A stretch of 64,000 nucleotides of DNA from CALVGQ01 sp031551965. GTDB lineage: Bacteria > Bacillota_I > Bacilli_A > Erysipelotrichales > Erysipelotrichaceae. The position numbers were made by a program, and so were the translations under genes. The DNA lies in contig JAVBMW010000025.1 of assembly GCA_031551965.1 (NCBI GenBank), positions 62,001 through 126,000 of the forward strand, written 5' to 3'. Shown here piece after piece: positions 49,526 to 59,008 of the stretch; the first letter of the stretch is position 1; the number at the start of each line of letters is the position of its first letter. The notes below the pieces were generated by a model, which searched no databases, had not been told where the DNA came from, and was given only the letters and a program-made list of their open reading frames with translations.

Positions 49526-51583
49526 TTAATTTTTATTCATAAATATAGAAATTATTTCTTCAAGAGTACATTGCTTATTAATTGAATGTAAACCTGAATC
49601 AGGACTAAAAAAAGCAGTAGAATTATGATCCTGTTGATTAGTGACTAGTATAATTTTAGTGTTTTCATCAATTTGAGGAATCACATTGATCAAATCAACT
49701 AAAGCATCATCCATTTCATAACCATCCATTATTAAGATATCCGCTTTTCTATTTTTGATTTCTTCAAAGGTGTTGAGTTCTTGATCAAAACGTAAATAGG
49801 GAATTTGTTTCTCATTAAGCTCTTTAGTTAAATCATTCATTCTGTTTTTTTGATCAAAGATCAATATCTTTGGATTTTTAGCTAGAAATTGTTCCAAAGT
49901 GAAATCTTGTTTTGTATTGTGAATAATATTTTTGAAGATAAATGTAAAAGTTGTCCCCACATCAATTTTACTGTCTACATTGATTTTAGCTTGCAATAGC
50001 GTAGCCAAACGTTTGACTACGGATAAACCTAATCCAGTTCCGTCGTCTTCACTCTTCGTGGTATAAAATGGTTCAAATACATTATTTAATAGGTCTTCTG
50101 GAATACCACTCCCATTATCTTGAATACTTAACTCTGCAAGGTTGTCATTCGCCGATAAAGAAATTTTGATTGATCCTTTTTTATTTTTCACCGCATAAAT
50201 CGAATTGGTTACGCAGTTCATAATGATCTGATTGATCGCACTTCGATTTCCAAATATTACAAAAGGTCGATCCAAAAAAACTGTTTCAAAGGAAATAGAA
50301 GAAGGCATAATATTTTGAATCATCTTACAGCTAGTTTGGACAGTTGCGTTTAGGTCTAGGGAATCCATCGTTAACTCATCATTTTCAGTGCGGCTGTACA
50401 TAGTAAGTTGAGTTGTCAATTCATTGCATCGACTTGCGAGATCGTATATTTCTTCCATACTAGTAATATCTTCTTGAGTAGACAATGATGATTTTAGCAT
50501 TTCACTATAAAGTAGTATAGGAGTGATCAGATTTCTTATTTCATGAGAAATAGAACTGGACATAAATCCCAAGGCATTGAGTTTTTCTGATTTCATTGCC
50601 TGAAAGATTTGTTGATCAAGTTTATACTTAGCTAAACTTATCTCATTTTCATAGTTCATCTTCAATTGAAGATTTTCAAAATCCTTTTGATTTTTTGCAT
50701 AAGTATAAAAACTAAAAGACAATATGATCAACAACAAAATAGAAACCAAAAGAAAGAGCTGTAATAATGTACGTATTGGGGCTGTCACTTCATCATAGGA
50801 TACAATGACATTCAATACAAACATATGGTCATTTAAATAAAAGGGGGCATAACCGATCAATTTTTTAACTCGTCCTAAATTTTCCTGTCCCCACCAATAG
50901 GATAAAACGGTATCACAACCTACTTTTCCAGATAATTGATTGGATACAAGTTCATCGATTCCTTCAGAATTAAGTTCTGAAAAATTACTTTTTCGATCAT
51001 TTCGACTATCAACACCGATTTCATTAAGAACACCATGCATTAAAATAATGCCGTTTTCATCTTTCATAGTACTGTATCCCATTTCTCCTAATTGAATGGA
51101 AGATAAAAATGAATTGTAAAGAATGTTTAAGTTGATGCGTTCTATAATGTGTTTTGTTTCAGATCCAACAATAATGGGTTTAACTAAAATAAGATCATAC
51201 TGATGTTCATCGACAAGCTCACAAGTTAAATAATAGGCACTTTCTTGAATCATCGGTAAAGTGCTAAAAGTCCAATCATCAATCAACTCAAAAGTAACAG
51301 CTTCATGAGTCGTGGTTGTAAAAGTATCAACTAAAGACTGTACTTGATCATCATTTAAATATTGATCGTGAAAAATCAGATTTAAATCTTCAATTTGATT
51401 TAAGAAAAAGACTTCCATGGTTTTTGATGCATTCACAGCAGTCGTTTTAATTTTTTCTTCTTCATTATGGATCAGTGTTTTTTCAATATATTGATAAGAA
51501 TTGAATAGAAGAATAAAAGCAGTTGAGAAAAATAAAAGAATCAAAGCTACAAATTTTATAGTCCGTTTATCTATTTTTTTCAT
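49526..51583 (-). CDS. Cache-type sensor histidine kinase with degenerate receiver
   Basis: A 685-residue kinase. An N-terminal membrane segment (IKFVALILLFFSTAFILLF) is followed by a Cache-like outside domain (about 35-250) and a second membrane segment (about 270-290). The HisKA domain has ISHEIRNLITPIL, and the HATPase has MNCVTNSIYAV, IQDNGSGIP and GTGLGLSVVK. The last 110 residues look like a receiver (ILIFDQKNRM, ADILIMDGYEMDD) but lack the usual acidic pair and may be silent. ATG 51583 lies after GGGAG. It is upstream of the flavin reductase gene on the same strand. Confidence 0.88.
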   Translation of the reverse strand: MKKIDKRTIKFVALILLFFSTAFILLFNSYQYIEKTLIHNEEEKIKTTAVNASKTMEVFFLNQIEDLNLIFHDQYLNDDQVQSLVDTFTTTTHEAVTFELIDDWTFSTLPMIQESAYYLTCELVDEHQYDLILVKPIIVGSETKHIIERINLNILYNSFLSSIQLGEMGYSTMKDENGIILMHGVLNEIGVDSRNDRKSNFSELNSEGIDELVSNQLSGKVGCDTVLSYWWGQENLGRVKKLIGYAPFYLNDHMFVLNVIVSYDEVTAPIRTLLQLFLLVSILLLIILSFSFYTYAKNQKDFENLQLKMNYENEISLAKYKLDQQIFQAMKSEKLNALGFMSSSISHEIRNLITPILLYSEMLKSSLSTQEDITSMEEIYDLASRCNELTTQLTMYSRTENDELTMDSLDLNATVQTSCKMIQNIMPSSISFETVFLDRPFVIFGNRSAINQIIMNCVTNSIYAVKNKKGSIKISLSANDNLAELSIQDNGSGIPEDLLNNVFEPFYTTKSEDDGTGLGLSVVKRLATLLQAKINVDSKIDVGTTFTFIFKNIIHNTKQDFTLEQFLAKNPKILIFDQKNRMNDLTKELNEKQIPYLRFDQELNTFEEIKNRKADILIMDGYEMDDALVDLINVIPQIDENTKIILVTNQQDHNSTAFFSPDSGLHSINKQCTLEEIISIFMNKN

Positions 51584-51649
51584 CTTTAGTTTTCTCCCTT
51601 CTTCGGTTATACTATACTTGTATGTTAAGAAAAAAACAAGGTGGGAATT

Positions 51650-52333
51650 ATGGCTCAAAATAGAGTATTGATCGTTGATGATGAAGCAAGCATAGTAAGA
51701 TCGCTGACCTTATTGTTAAATAAGGAGCAAATGATTACCGATAGTGCCTCTACTGGATCTCAAGCACTAGAACTTATCGAACAAAAAGAGTTTGATTTAA
51801 TTTTACTTGATGTAGATCTTCCAGATATTGATGGATTTAAAATTATCTCAATGATTCGTGCTAAACAAATTATGACACCTGTTTTATTTTTAAGTGGAAA
51901 AGATGAAGAATACAATCAGATTCAAGGCATGACTTTGGGAGCGGATGGCTATATCAGTAAACCATTTAGTCCAGGTTATCTAATTATGAGAATCAAAACA
52001 CTGATTCGCAGAAATACGGAATATGTACAAACTAACTCTACAAAAAATATAGGGCCTTTTACGATTGATGATAAAAATTATCAAATATTTAAAGATGATC
52101 AATTGATCAATTTAACAGGTAAAGAAATAGTAATGTTGAAATTTTTCTTAGAACATCCAAATCAAGTTTTTACAAAGGATCAAGTATACAATCAAGTATG
52201 GCAAAATGATGTAGTGGATGATAATACAATTGCAGTTTATATCAAAAGAATTAGAGAGAAAATCGAATCAAATCCATCAGAACCACAGTTTTTACAAACA
52301 GTATGGGGAATAGGTTATAAATTTGTTGTCTAA
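51650..52333 (+). CDS. OmpR-family response regulator
   Basis: A 227-residue regulator: receiver domain with VLIVDDEASIV, phospho-acceptor in LILLDVDLPDIDG (about Asp 52), and SKPFSPGYL. The winged-helix DNA-binding domain (about 130-227) ends VWGIGYKFVV. AAGGTGGG six bases before ATG 51650 decides the start over GTG 51641. It is divergent from the Cache-type kinase with only 66 bases between start codons, so the two are probably partners and could control the reductase. Confidence 0.9.
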   Translation: MAQNRVLIVDDEASIVRSLTLLLNKEQMITDSASTGSQALELIEQKEFDLILLDVDLPDIDGFKIISMIRAKQIMTPVLFLSGKDEEYNQIQGMTLGADGYISKPFSPGYLIMRIKTLIRRNTEYVQTNSTKNIGPFTIDDKNYQIFKDDQLINLTGKEIVMLKFFLEHPNQVFTKDQVYNQVWQNDVVDDNTIAVYIKRIREKIESNPSEPQFLQTVWGIGYKFVV

Positions 52334-52380
52334 AATTAAACCTTTAATGTGTTACAATACCTTTAATAGGAGCGTAAATT

Positions 52381-52917
52381 ATGGCAACGTTAACTAAAAA
52401 AGCACTCTCAGTATCAATGAAAGAATTGATGAGTAAAAATACTTTAGATAAAATTACAGTAACAGAACTTGTTGAACATTGTGGAGTAAATCGACAAACT
52501 TTTTATTATCATTTTCAAGATTTATTTGATTTATTGGAATGGATCATTGAAACTGATACAAAGCAGATAATCAATGATAATTTAACAATTGAAAACTGGA
52601 AAGAGAATACCATACAATTATTCAAATACTATTTAAAAAACAAAGATTTCTATACTAATGTAGTGAAATCACCAGGTATTGAACCGCTTCAACGTTATTT
52701 GTTTGAACAACAAAAATTAAGAATCGCCAGTAGAATCAAGAAAAGAGATATAGAGCATAAATTCAATCCCCAAGAAATTGATTTCCTATGTGTATTTATT
52801 GGATATGCCATTATGGGAACGATGATCGAGTGGATCAAAAACGGAATGAAAGAAGACTACTTATTTTTAGTTAATTCATTGGATGGTTTAATAGAAAGAA
52901 AATTATTAGAACAATAA
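52381..52917 (+). CDS. TetR family regulator (DhaS-type)
   Basis: A 178-residue TetR-like protein with HTH KITVTELVEHCGVNRQTFYYHFQDLFDLLEW (shown in full only in parts: ITVTELVEHCGVNRQTFYYH). The C-terminal domain is of the TetR_C_33/DhaS-like type (FLCVFIGYAIMGTMIEWIKNG). Such proteins include activators of dihydroxyacetone kinase, but no dha genes are here. The gene lies between two OmpR-type regulators, 47 bases after the first and 40 before the second. Its target is unknown. Confidence 0.85.
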   Translation: MATLTKKALSVSMKELMSKNTLDKITVTELVEHCGVNRQTFYYHFQDLFDLLEWIIETDTKQIINDNLTIENWKENTIQLFKYYLKNKDFYTNVVKSPGIEPLQRYLFEQQKLRIASRIKKRDIEHKFNPQEIDFLCVFIGYAIMGTMIEWIKNGMKEDYLFLVNSLDGLIERKLLEQ

Positions 52918-52957
52918 TAAACAAGTTATGTCTTAGCATAAATTAAGGAGACCAACA

Positions 52958-53629
52958 ATGAACACGATCTTAATAGCCGAGGATGATGCTATTTTACGAA
53001 AAGGGCTGGAAATCGATTTACGAATCGAAGGATATAAAATCTTAGTAGCTGAAGATGGAAATGTTGCAATAAATATAATAAATGAAAATAAAATCGATTT
53101 AGCTTTATTGGATGTGAATATTCCTTACACTGATGGCTATTCTTTATGTCGAATTATTAAATCTAAAATGAATATCCCTGTAATTTTTCTAACGGCTCGC
53201 GACCTTGAACAAGATGAACTTCAAGGTTTTGAATGTGGTGCAGATGATTATGTAGTTAAACCATTTTCAATGCCTTTACTTAGAAAACGTATCGCTGCAG
53301 TTCTAAAAAGAAATATCTCAAAAACAAACTACAAGGATAACTTTCTTTCTATTGATTTTGATTCTTTTACGTCAAGTAGAAATGATGAAATTATATTTTT
53401 TACTCCAACAGAATATAAATTGTTGAATATTTTTACAGCGAATGCCAAACAAGTACTTACTCGTGAACTTCTACTTGAAAAGCTATGGGATAATGATGGT
53501 AATTATGTGGATGAACATGTCTTGACTGTAAATATTAATCGGATACGGGCAAAGATTGAAGATGCGGATCACAAATATATAAAAACAGTCTATGGGTTAG
53601 GTTATCAATGGCTCGGTGAAAACTTATGA
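52958..53629 (+). CDS. OmpR-family response regulator (BceR-like)
   Basis: A 223-residue response regulator: TILIAEDDAILRKGLEIDL, phospho-Asp in LALLDVNIPYTDG, VKPFSMPLL, and a winged helix ending YGLGYQWLGENL. AAGGAG precedes ATG 52958. It overlaps the kinase gene by four bases and is followed by an ABC exporter operon, the arrangement of peptide-antibiotic or envelope-stress modules. It should activate the ABC genes (inference). Confidence 0.92.
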   Translation: MNTILIAEDDAILRKGLEIDLRIEGYKILVAEDGNVAINIINENKIDLALLDVNIPYTDGYSLCRIIKSKMNIPVIFLTARDLEQDELQGFECGADDYVVKPFSMPLLRKRIAAVLKRNISKTNYKDNFLSIDFDSFTSSRNDEIIFFTPTEYKLLNIFTANAKQVLTRELLLEKLWDNDGNYVDEHVLTVNINRIRAKIEDADHKYIKTVYGLGYQWLGENL

Positions 53630-54528
53630 TGTGGGTTATTCTATTTTTGATTGTATGCTTAATTGGTGTGATCGTTTACTATAAACTGAAAATTTCCAAA
53701 CTCACAAACAATTTAAATGAAATCCTTGATCATATGTTAAAAGAAGAACCCATTCCTTTTGTGATCGATCAAGAATCGATGGATAGTAAATTACACTTTA
53801 AACTCAAAAGAATCCTTGAATTATTAAATGATAAAACTGAACGTTCAAAACAGGACCATGAACAGATGCAATCATTGATATCGGACATTTCCCATCAAGT
53901 AAAAACACCTGTTGCGAATTTAAAAATGGTGAATCAAATTATTTCAGAAAGAGAACTTACAGAAAAACAATTAAATGAATGTATATCATTATTATCAGAT
54001 CCGATCAATAAAATAGAATTTTTAATGGAAGCATTAATTAAAATATCACGCCTTGAAAAAGGAATTTTATCATTCAATCCTGAAACGATCCTAGTAAATC
54101 AATTGGTTGCGGATAGTTTAGGAGATATTTTATTTAAAGCAGATTTGAAAAAAATAGATATTGAAGTTGATTGTCCAAAAGAGTTGATTGTGATCTGTGA
54201 CAAGAAATGGACAAAAGAAGCAATAATCAATATTCTTGACAATGCCGTTAAGTATACTCAAATTGGTGGAACAATTAAAATAACTGCTGAAAAAAGAGAA
54301 TGTTATTCAGTTATTAGAGTGATAGACAATGGAGTTGGCATTGAAGAATCTGAACAACCAATGATTTTCAGTCGTTTCTACCGTTCAAAAGAAGTAAAAG
54401 ATAATGAAGGGGTAGGAATCGGCTTATATCTTTCCCGTCAGATAATTATGCAGCAACAAGGTTTTATCTATGTCAAATCAAAAATCAATTGCGGATCAGA
54501 ATTTCTAATTTACTTAAAATCCGAATAA
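53626..54528 (+). CDS. Small sensor histidine kinase
   Basis: A 300-residue kinase with one clear N-terminal membrane segment (VILFLIVCLIGVIVYY, residues 4-19) and almost no outside domain, so it cannot sense a ligand by itself in a large domain. HisKA reads DISHQVKTPVANLKMV, the His-Gln-(V/L)-Lys-Thr-Pro box common in BceS-like and lantibiotic kinases. HATPase motifs are NILDNAVKYT, VIDNGVGIEE and GVGIGLYLSRQ. Kinases of this kind often sense through their partner ABC transporter, which is encoded next. Confidence 0.92.
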   Translation: MMWVILFLIVCLIGVIVYYKLKISKLTNNLNEILDHMLKEEPIPFVIDQESMDSKLHFKLKRILELLNDKTERSKQDHEQMQSLISDISHQVKTPVANLKMVNQIISERELTEKQLNECISLLSDPINKIEFLMEALIKISRLEKGILSFNPETILVNQLVADSLGDILFKADLKKIDIEVDCPKELIVICDKKWTKEAIINILDNAVKYTQIGGTIKITAEKRECYSVIRVIDNGVGIEESEQPMIFSRFYRSKEVKDNEGVGIGLYLSRQIIMQQQGFIYVKSKINCGSEFLIYLKSE

Positions 54529-54552
54529 ACCTCTCAAATTGAGAGGTTTTTG
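54527..54552 (+). terminator. Terminator between kinase and ABC genes
   Basis: Nine-base stem AAACCTCTC (54527-54535) with GAGAGGTTT (54541-54549), then TT. The ABC genes follow 45 bases later, so they may have an own promoter or depend on read-through. Confidence 0.75.
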
Positions 54553-54596
54553 TGATATTTGCAAGGTAATATAAAAATATAAGGAGAACAGTAAAT

Positions 54597-55262
54597 ATGA
54601 TAATACTTAAAGTAGAAAATTTAAAGAAATACTATGGAACCAGTGAGAACCTTGTAAAGGCATTAGATAATGTAAGCTTTAATGTAAGAAGAGGTGAATT
54701 TTTAGCAGTCGTGGGAACATCAGGAAGTGGAAAATCAACGCTTCTGCATATGATGGGAGGATTGGACACACCAACAAGTGGAAGTGTTGAAGTCGATGGA
54801 AAAGAAATATTAAATTTATCAGATGAGGAATTAACTATATTCAGAAGAAGGCAGATCGGTTTTGTCTTTCAAAACTATAATCTTGTCCCAATGTTGACCA
54901 TTTATGAAAATATTATATTACCACTTGAATTAGATGGGAATAAACCAGACAAAGAATACGTTGATGAAGTGATCAAAATGTTACATCTAGAAGATAAATT
55001 AAATCGTTTTCCAAACAATTTATCCGGTGGTCAGCAACAACGTGTAGCTATCGCAAGAGCTTTAGTATCAAAGCCTGCCATTATCTTGGCAGATGAACCT
55101 ACAGGGAATTTAGATAGTAAGACGGGGCAAGAAGTACTAGGATTATTAAGACAAAGTGCTGAATATTTTGGACAAACAATTGTGATGATCACTCACAATC
55201 CAGAAATCGCTCAACTTGCAGATAGAACAATTCGTATTGAAGATGGCAAGATCAAGGATTAG
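54597..55262 (+). CDS. ABC exporter ATP-binding protein (MacB/BceA type)
   Basis: A 221-residue ATPase of the MacB/LolD/BceA group: Walker A GTSGSGKST (about 38-46), Q-loop VFQNYNLVP, signature LSGGQQQRVAIARAL, Walker B ILADEPTGNLD, and H-loop MITHNPE. AAGGAG precedes ATG 54597. It ends right before the permease gene. It powers the FtsX-type permease in mechanotransmission-like handling of peptides, lipids or antibiotics rather than ordinary transport. Confidence 0.94.
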   Translation: MIILKVENLKKYYGTSENLVKALDNVSFNVRRGEFLAVVGTSGSGKSTLLHMMGGLDTPTSGSVEVDGKEILNLSDEELTIFRRRQIGFVFQNYNLVPMLTIYENIILPLELDGNKPDKEYVDEVIKMLHLEDKLNRFPNNLSGGQQQRVAIARALVSKPAIILADEPTGNLDSKTGQEVLGLLRQSAEYFGQTIVMITHNPEIAQLADRTIRIEDGKIKD

Positions 55263-55271
55263 GTGAGATCA

Positions 55272-57674
55272 ATGATAAAAAACAATAATCATAAAGTTAT
55301 TAACAAATTAACTTTTAGAAGTCTCAAAACTGGAAAGATGCGTAATTTTTTTATCATCTTAACGGTTTCCTTGTCAGTTGCCTTTTTAACGGGAACAGCC
55401 TTATTTTCGTTAGGATTAAATCAATCCAATAGAATGCTACTATCAAAAATGCAACATGTGGTATATGCAAATGCAAATGAACTACAAATTGAACAAATTA
55501 AAAATGATTCAAGAGTAGAGGATATTTTGATCTATAAAAAAGGGAATGCTCAAGAAATAGATAATTATCAACTTATTCCTGAATATATTTCAACAGACTG
55601 TAAAATAATAGAAAATATACAAATTATTGAAGGGAATTATCCTGTAAAACAAAATGAGGTTGCGATCGATTTAGCATATCTAAGAAAAACAAATAAAAGT
55701 GTACAAATCAACGAGACAATACAGTTTGATTGGATTGATAAAACATCTGAAGAATTCATCATAACTGGTTTTTATGATAGTAAACAATCATCAAATACTT
55801 ATGTCGTTTTATTATCAAAAGAATATGCAGTAAAAGGAAGCCAACTTAAAAATGTTCAGTATATGACTGCGATTCGAATCAAAGATGCAACAAAAATGGA
55901 TAAAGATACATTCTTAAGTGAAATACGAAGTGTTGGTCAAGATGTAGGAATTGAGCGTCACAACATCAATGAAAACAACTATTTTGTGATCAATTTATCT
56001 TATACCGCATCAGAAATAATCATGATTGCGAGTATAGGATTCGCAGTGGTATTGATCAGTGTATTAGTTATATATAGTATTTTCTATATTTCAGTGACCG
56101 CAAGAGTAAAACAATTTGGACAACTTAGAACGATTGGAATGACACCAAAACAAATCAAAAGGATGATCAATAGAGAAGGATTGATTCTTAGTTTGTTTGG
56201 AACACCGATTGGAATACTTGTAGGGACAACATTTGCCTATATGATCAACCCAGAAGGCTTTTTGATTAGTAACGCGATAGTTGTAGCGATTTTGGGGTTT
56301 ATAATCAATATGATTACGGTATTAATTTCAATTAGAAAGCCGGCAAAAATTGCGGCATCTGTATCACCGATCGATATGTCCAAAACTAGTGGTTACTCAC
56401 AAACAAAAATAAAAAACAGACAACTAACACCATTTGGACTTGCCAAGATAAGTGATTCAAGAAACCGTAAAAAATCATTGATGACAATGGTTTCACTTGG
56501 AATGGCAGGCGTACTATTTATAGTAGGAACAACACTTTTAGCTTCAATTAATGAAATAGAATATTCAAAACAATCACAGTTTCGTTTTGGAGAATATATT
56601 TTAACCTTATCAAGTAATGCAATCGAAATCAATGAAAAAGGGTTAACTGGAGTTCAATTAAATAATGATCTTTCAAATCAACTCGAAACAAAAATTAGAA
56701 ATATTGAAAATGTAAAAAATGTTATGACAACTAAAAAACTTCAAGTTGAATATAAATACAATGATTATCATGCAATGGATTCATTTATACCATTCCAACA
56801 ATCACAAATAGAACTCCTTAATCAATTTAGTGAATATGAGTTTAACTACAATGAAATGGTACTCAACAAAGAAATCATCATTACAGATAATGAAGTAGCT
56901 AAAGAAATATTTGGATGGAATTTCAAACCAAAAGATAAAATTGAAATACGATGGTTTAATGGAAGTGAATACCTCGAAGAAGTATTTACAATTGCAGGGG
57001 ATATTGATGCGAATAAACTCTTAAAAGATGAAGAAGGCTATAAAATGTTTTTAAATGCAGGTTGGTTTATGGTGCCGGAAGAATTAATGAAGAATATGAT
57101 GATCGATGACTTTAATTTTAACTACAACATGATTGTTTCAATCGATAATTACAGCAATCAAGATGAAAAAATGACTGAGTTGTTGTATGAAATCATTGAT
57201 GAATACCCAGAGCTTAGAATAAAAACTCTTACCGAAAACATTGAACTAAATAAAAGTATTTATGAGATCACCTATACTACGATTTTAGGGTTTGCGATTT
57301 TCATTATTGGCTTTGCGACCATCAACTTAATTAATACACTTATTTCGAATGCAGTTTCAAGAAAACAAGAGTTCGCAATGTTAAGATCAATAGGAATGAG
57401 TGAAAAGCAATTATCAAAAATGATTCAAAGTGAAGGCATTATTCTGGCTGTAAAAAATATAATTTTCACTTCAACAATAGGAATCATTGTAGGATATACA
57501 CTCATAAAGTTACTTAATAATTTAGGGGTATCTTACTTGAATTGGCATTTCCCACTGCTTTATTTGATTGGGTATACAATATTTATTCTGATTGTTCCAA
57601 TCATTATTTCCTTAGGAATAACAACGATGTTAAGGCAAAAATCTTTAGTAGAAAGACTAAAAGAAACAGAATAA
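55272..57674 (+). CDS. FtsX-type ABC permease
   Basis: An 800-residue permease with two FtsX/MacB-PCD halves. Segment 1 (about 20-45) is followed by an outside domain, then three segments near 240-365. A second such half starts near 405, with a large outside domain and three segments near 685-795. Family phrases are LRTIGMTPKQIKRM and LRSIGMSEKQLSKMIQSEGI. ATG 55272 is four bases after AGGTGAG; GTG 55263 is an alternative. The ATPase next to it and the two-component genes upstream suggest an envelope-stress or antimicrobial-peptide module. Confidence 0.9.
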   Translation: MIKNNNHKVINKLTFRSLKTGKMRNFFIILTVSLSVAFLTGTALFSLGLNQSNRMLLSKMQHVVYANANELQIEQIKNDSRVEDILIYKKGNAQEIDNYQLIPEYISTDCKIIENIQIIEGNYPVKQNEVAIDLAYLRKTNKSVQINETIQFDWIDKTSEEFIITGFYDSKQSSNTYVVLLSKEYAVKGSQLKNVQYMTAIRIKDATKMDKDTFLSEIRSVGQDVGIERHNINENNYFVINLSYTASEIIMIASIGFAVVLISVLVIYSIFYISVTARVKQFGQLRTIGMTPKQIKRMINREGLILSLFGTPIGILVGTTFAYMINPEGFLISNAIVVAILGFIINMITVLISIRKPAKIAASVSPIDMSKTSGYSQTKIKNRQLTPFGLAKISDSRNRKKSLMTMVSLGMAGVLFIVGTTLLASINEIEYSKQSQFRFGEYILTLSSNAIEINEKGLTGVQLNNDLSNQLETKIRNIENVKNVMTTKKLQVEYKYNDYHAMDSFIPFQQSQIELLNQFSEYEFNYNEMVLNKEIIITDNEVAKEIFGWNFKPKDKIEIRWFNGSEYLEEVFTIAGDIDANKLLKDEEGYKMFLNAGWFMVPEELMKNMMIDDFNFNYNMIVSIDNYSNQDEKMTELLYEIIDEYPELRIKTLTENIELNKSIYEITYTTILGFAIFIIGFATINLINTLISNAVSRKQEFAMLRSIGMSEKQLSKMIQSEGIILAVKNIIFTSTIGIIVGYTLIKLLNNLGVSYLNWHFPLLYLIGYTIFILIVPIIISLGITTMLRQKSLVERLKETE

Positions 57675-57689
57675 TTTATACAAAACAGG

Positions 57690-57722
57690 GTGTTTGTCTA
57701 AAAATAAGACAAACACCTTTTA
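57690..57722 (+). terminator. Terminator of the ABC operon
   Basis: Eleven-base perfect stem GGTGTTTGTCT (57690-57700) with AGACAAACACC (57708-57718), then TTTT. Confidence 0.9.
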
Positions 57723-57784
57723 CTGTCTAATGAAATCAATCTTTAATGGAGTTATTATAACGATGTCAAGGAAAGGAGAATGTT

Positions 57785-58177
57785 GTGGATGTAGAAAAAG
57801 CGATGGATGATTTAGGAAAAGAATTCGCAAAATTGCAGAAAGCTATGAATGATCAACAAAAAAACAGTGAAAGAAGTTATGGTGAAGTTAAAGGTTTGAC
57901 AAAAGAAAAACTTGTTGAAGCAAGGAATAGACGAAAACAATTGACACAAAAATCCAGCTTATTAAATAAGATAGATCAACAAGTTCAATTCTTTGAAGAA
58001 AAGAAACAAAAAGTATTATCGAAAAAAAAGAAAACTAGTGAGCAACAAATTCAGGATCAACTCGAATATAGTGAGTATATGATCAATCAAGCATTGACTA
58101 GTATTTATGAGGCCACTGAAGTTTTCTATGATGCGATTGAATTGGCAGATAATTATAACAGGAAGGAAGAAAAATAA
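57785..58177 (+). CDS. Small coiled-coil protein
   Basis: A 130-residue, highly charged helical protein without signal or membrane segment. It is rich in Lys, Gln and Glu (LTKEKLVEARNRRKQL, IDQQVQFFEEKKQK). No family is recognised. It starts with GTG 57785, six bases after AAAGGAG. Its stop codon directly abuts the ATG of the DUF308 protein, so they are co-translated; it may be a cytosolic partner of that membrane protein. Confidence 0.6.
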   Translation: MDVEKAMDDLGKEFAKLQKAMNDQQKNSERSYGEVKGLTKEKLVEARNRRKQLTQKSSLLNKIDQQVQFFEEKKQKVLSKKKKTSEQQIQDQLEYSEYMINQALTSIYEATEVFYDAIELADNYNRKEEK

Positions 58178-58744
58178 ATGTTAAAAGAACTATTAAATCA
58201 ATGGAACACAAAAATTAAGAAATTAAGATGGGCAAGTTTTATCTTATGTGCACTAATGATGGTTGCAGGAGTACTATGTTTTATGTATCCAGTAAAATCA
58301 ATCTTAGTCATTCAAGTAGTTGCAGCAGTACTTATTGGAGTACATGGTATTTTTGAAATAGTGGATTATTTCAGCATGCCGAAAATATTAAGAGATGCGA
58401 TCAGTATTGCATCAGGAGTATTGAATATTATTATCAGCTTTATGCTTATTACCGGACCTGCAGTAATTACGGCATCAACATTTGCGTTTATGATTGGATT
58501 TGCGCTTATGAGCTTAGGTATAAATAAGATCAGTTTTGGTAGTAGACTAAGAAACAATGGAATCAAACAAGCAGGATGGATCACTTTTGGTGGAGTGATG
58601 AGTGTGCTTGCCTCAATCTGTATGATTTTATTTCCACTAATGTCTACAGTAGTACTAAATTACATCATCGCAACTTATTTAGTAATTGGAAGTATCAGTT
58701 TACTTGTGGAAGCAATTAATATGGGTAAATATAAAATAGACTAA
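58178..58744 (+). CDS. DUF308 (HdeD-like) membrane protein
   Basis: A 188-residue membrane protein with six segments in three repeated pairs: FILCALMMVAGVLCFMYPV, VVAAVLIGVHGIFEIVDYF, then the pairs around FMLITGPAVITAS and VMSVLASICMILFP (shown in part). This is the DUF308 fold seen in HdeD, an acid-resistance membrane protein of E. coli. No acid-response genes are next to it. It follows the coiled-coil gene with no gap and has AAGGAAG before it. Confidence 0.85.
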   Translation: MLKELLNQWNTKIKKLRWASFILCALMMVAGVLCFMYPVKSILVIQVVAAVLIGVHGIFEIVDYFSMPKILRDAISIASGVLNIIISFMLITGPAVITASTFAFMIGFALMSLGINKISFGSRLRNNGIKQAGWITFGGVMSVLASICMILFPLMSTVVLNYIIATYLVIGSISLLVEAINMGKYKID

Positions 58745-58819
58745 AAAGTGTATATTAAAATTATGAGTAGGGTAAAATACTAGAGATGTTGTGGAATTAT
58801 GTGAAATGAATAAGCATAA

Positions 58820-58848
58820 TTGACAAGTGTTTCTCTAAATGGTAGACT
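58820..58848 (+). promoter_or_regulatory. Promoter of the riboswitch-ATPase transcript
   Basis: TTGACA (58820-58825) and TAGACT (58843-58848) with a 17-bp spacer, seven to twelve bases before the riboswitch. Confidence 0.75.
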
Positions 58849-58854
58849 AGCTCT

Positions 58855-58990
58855 ATTATATGGGGAGTAGCCATAAATTTGTATTCGTCAACACGGTAAG
58901 AAATTATCCGGATACAATGATCGTTAACACGATAGGCAAGACCATAAACGTCAAGATTATTCTGCGTTTAGGTCTTGTCTTTTATTTTTC
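58855..58990 (+). promoter_or_regulatory. Mn2+ (yybP-ykoY) riboswitch with terminator
   Basis: The conserved GGGGAGTAG (58862-58870), GTCAACAC and the closing GATAGGCAAGACC match the yybP-ykoY aptamer, which senses Mn2+. Overlapping AAGACC, a terminator AAGACCATAAACG/CGTTTAGGTCTT (58938-58976) with a tail TTTTATTTTT is the expression platform. Metal binding should favour read-through into the P-type ATPase gene. Confidence 0.9.
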
Positions 58991-59008
58991 TAGGAAAGGT
59001 GAAAAAAA

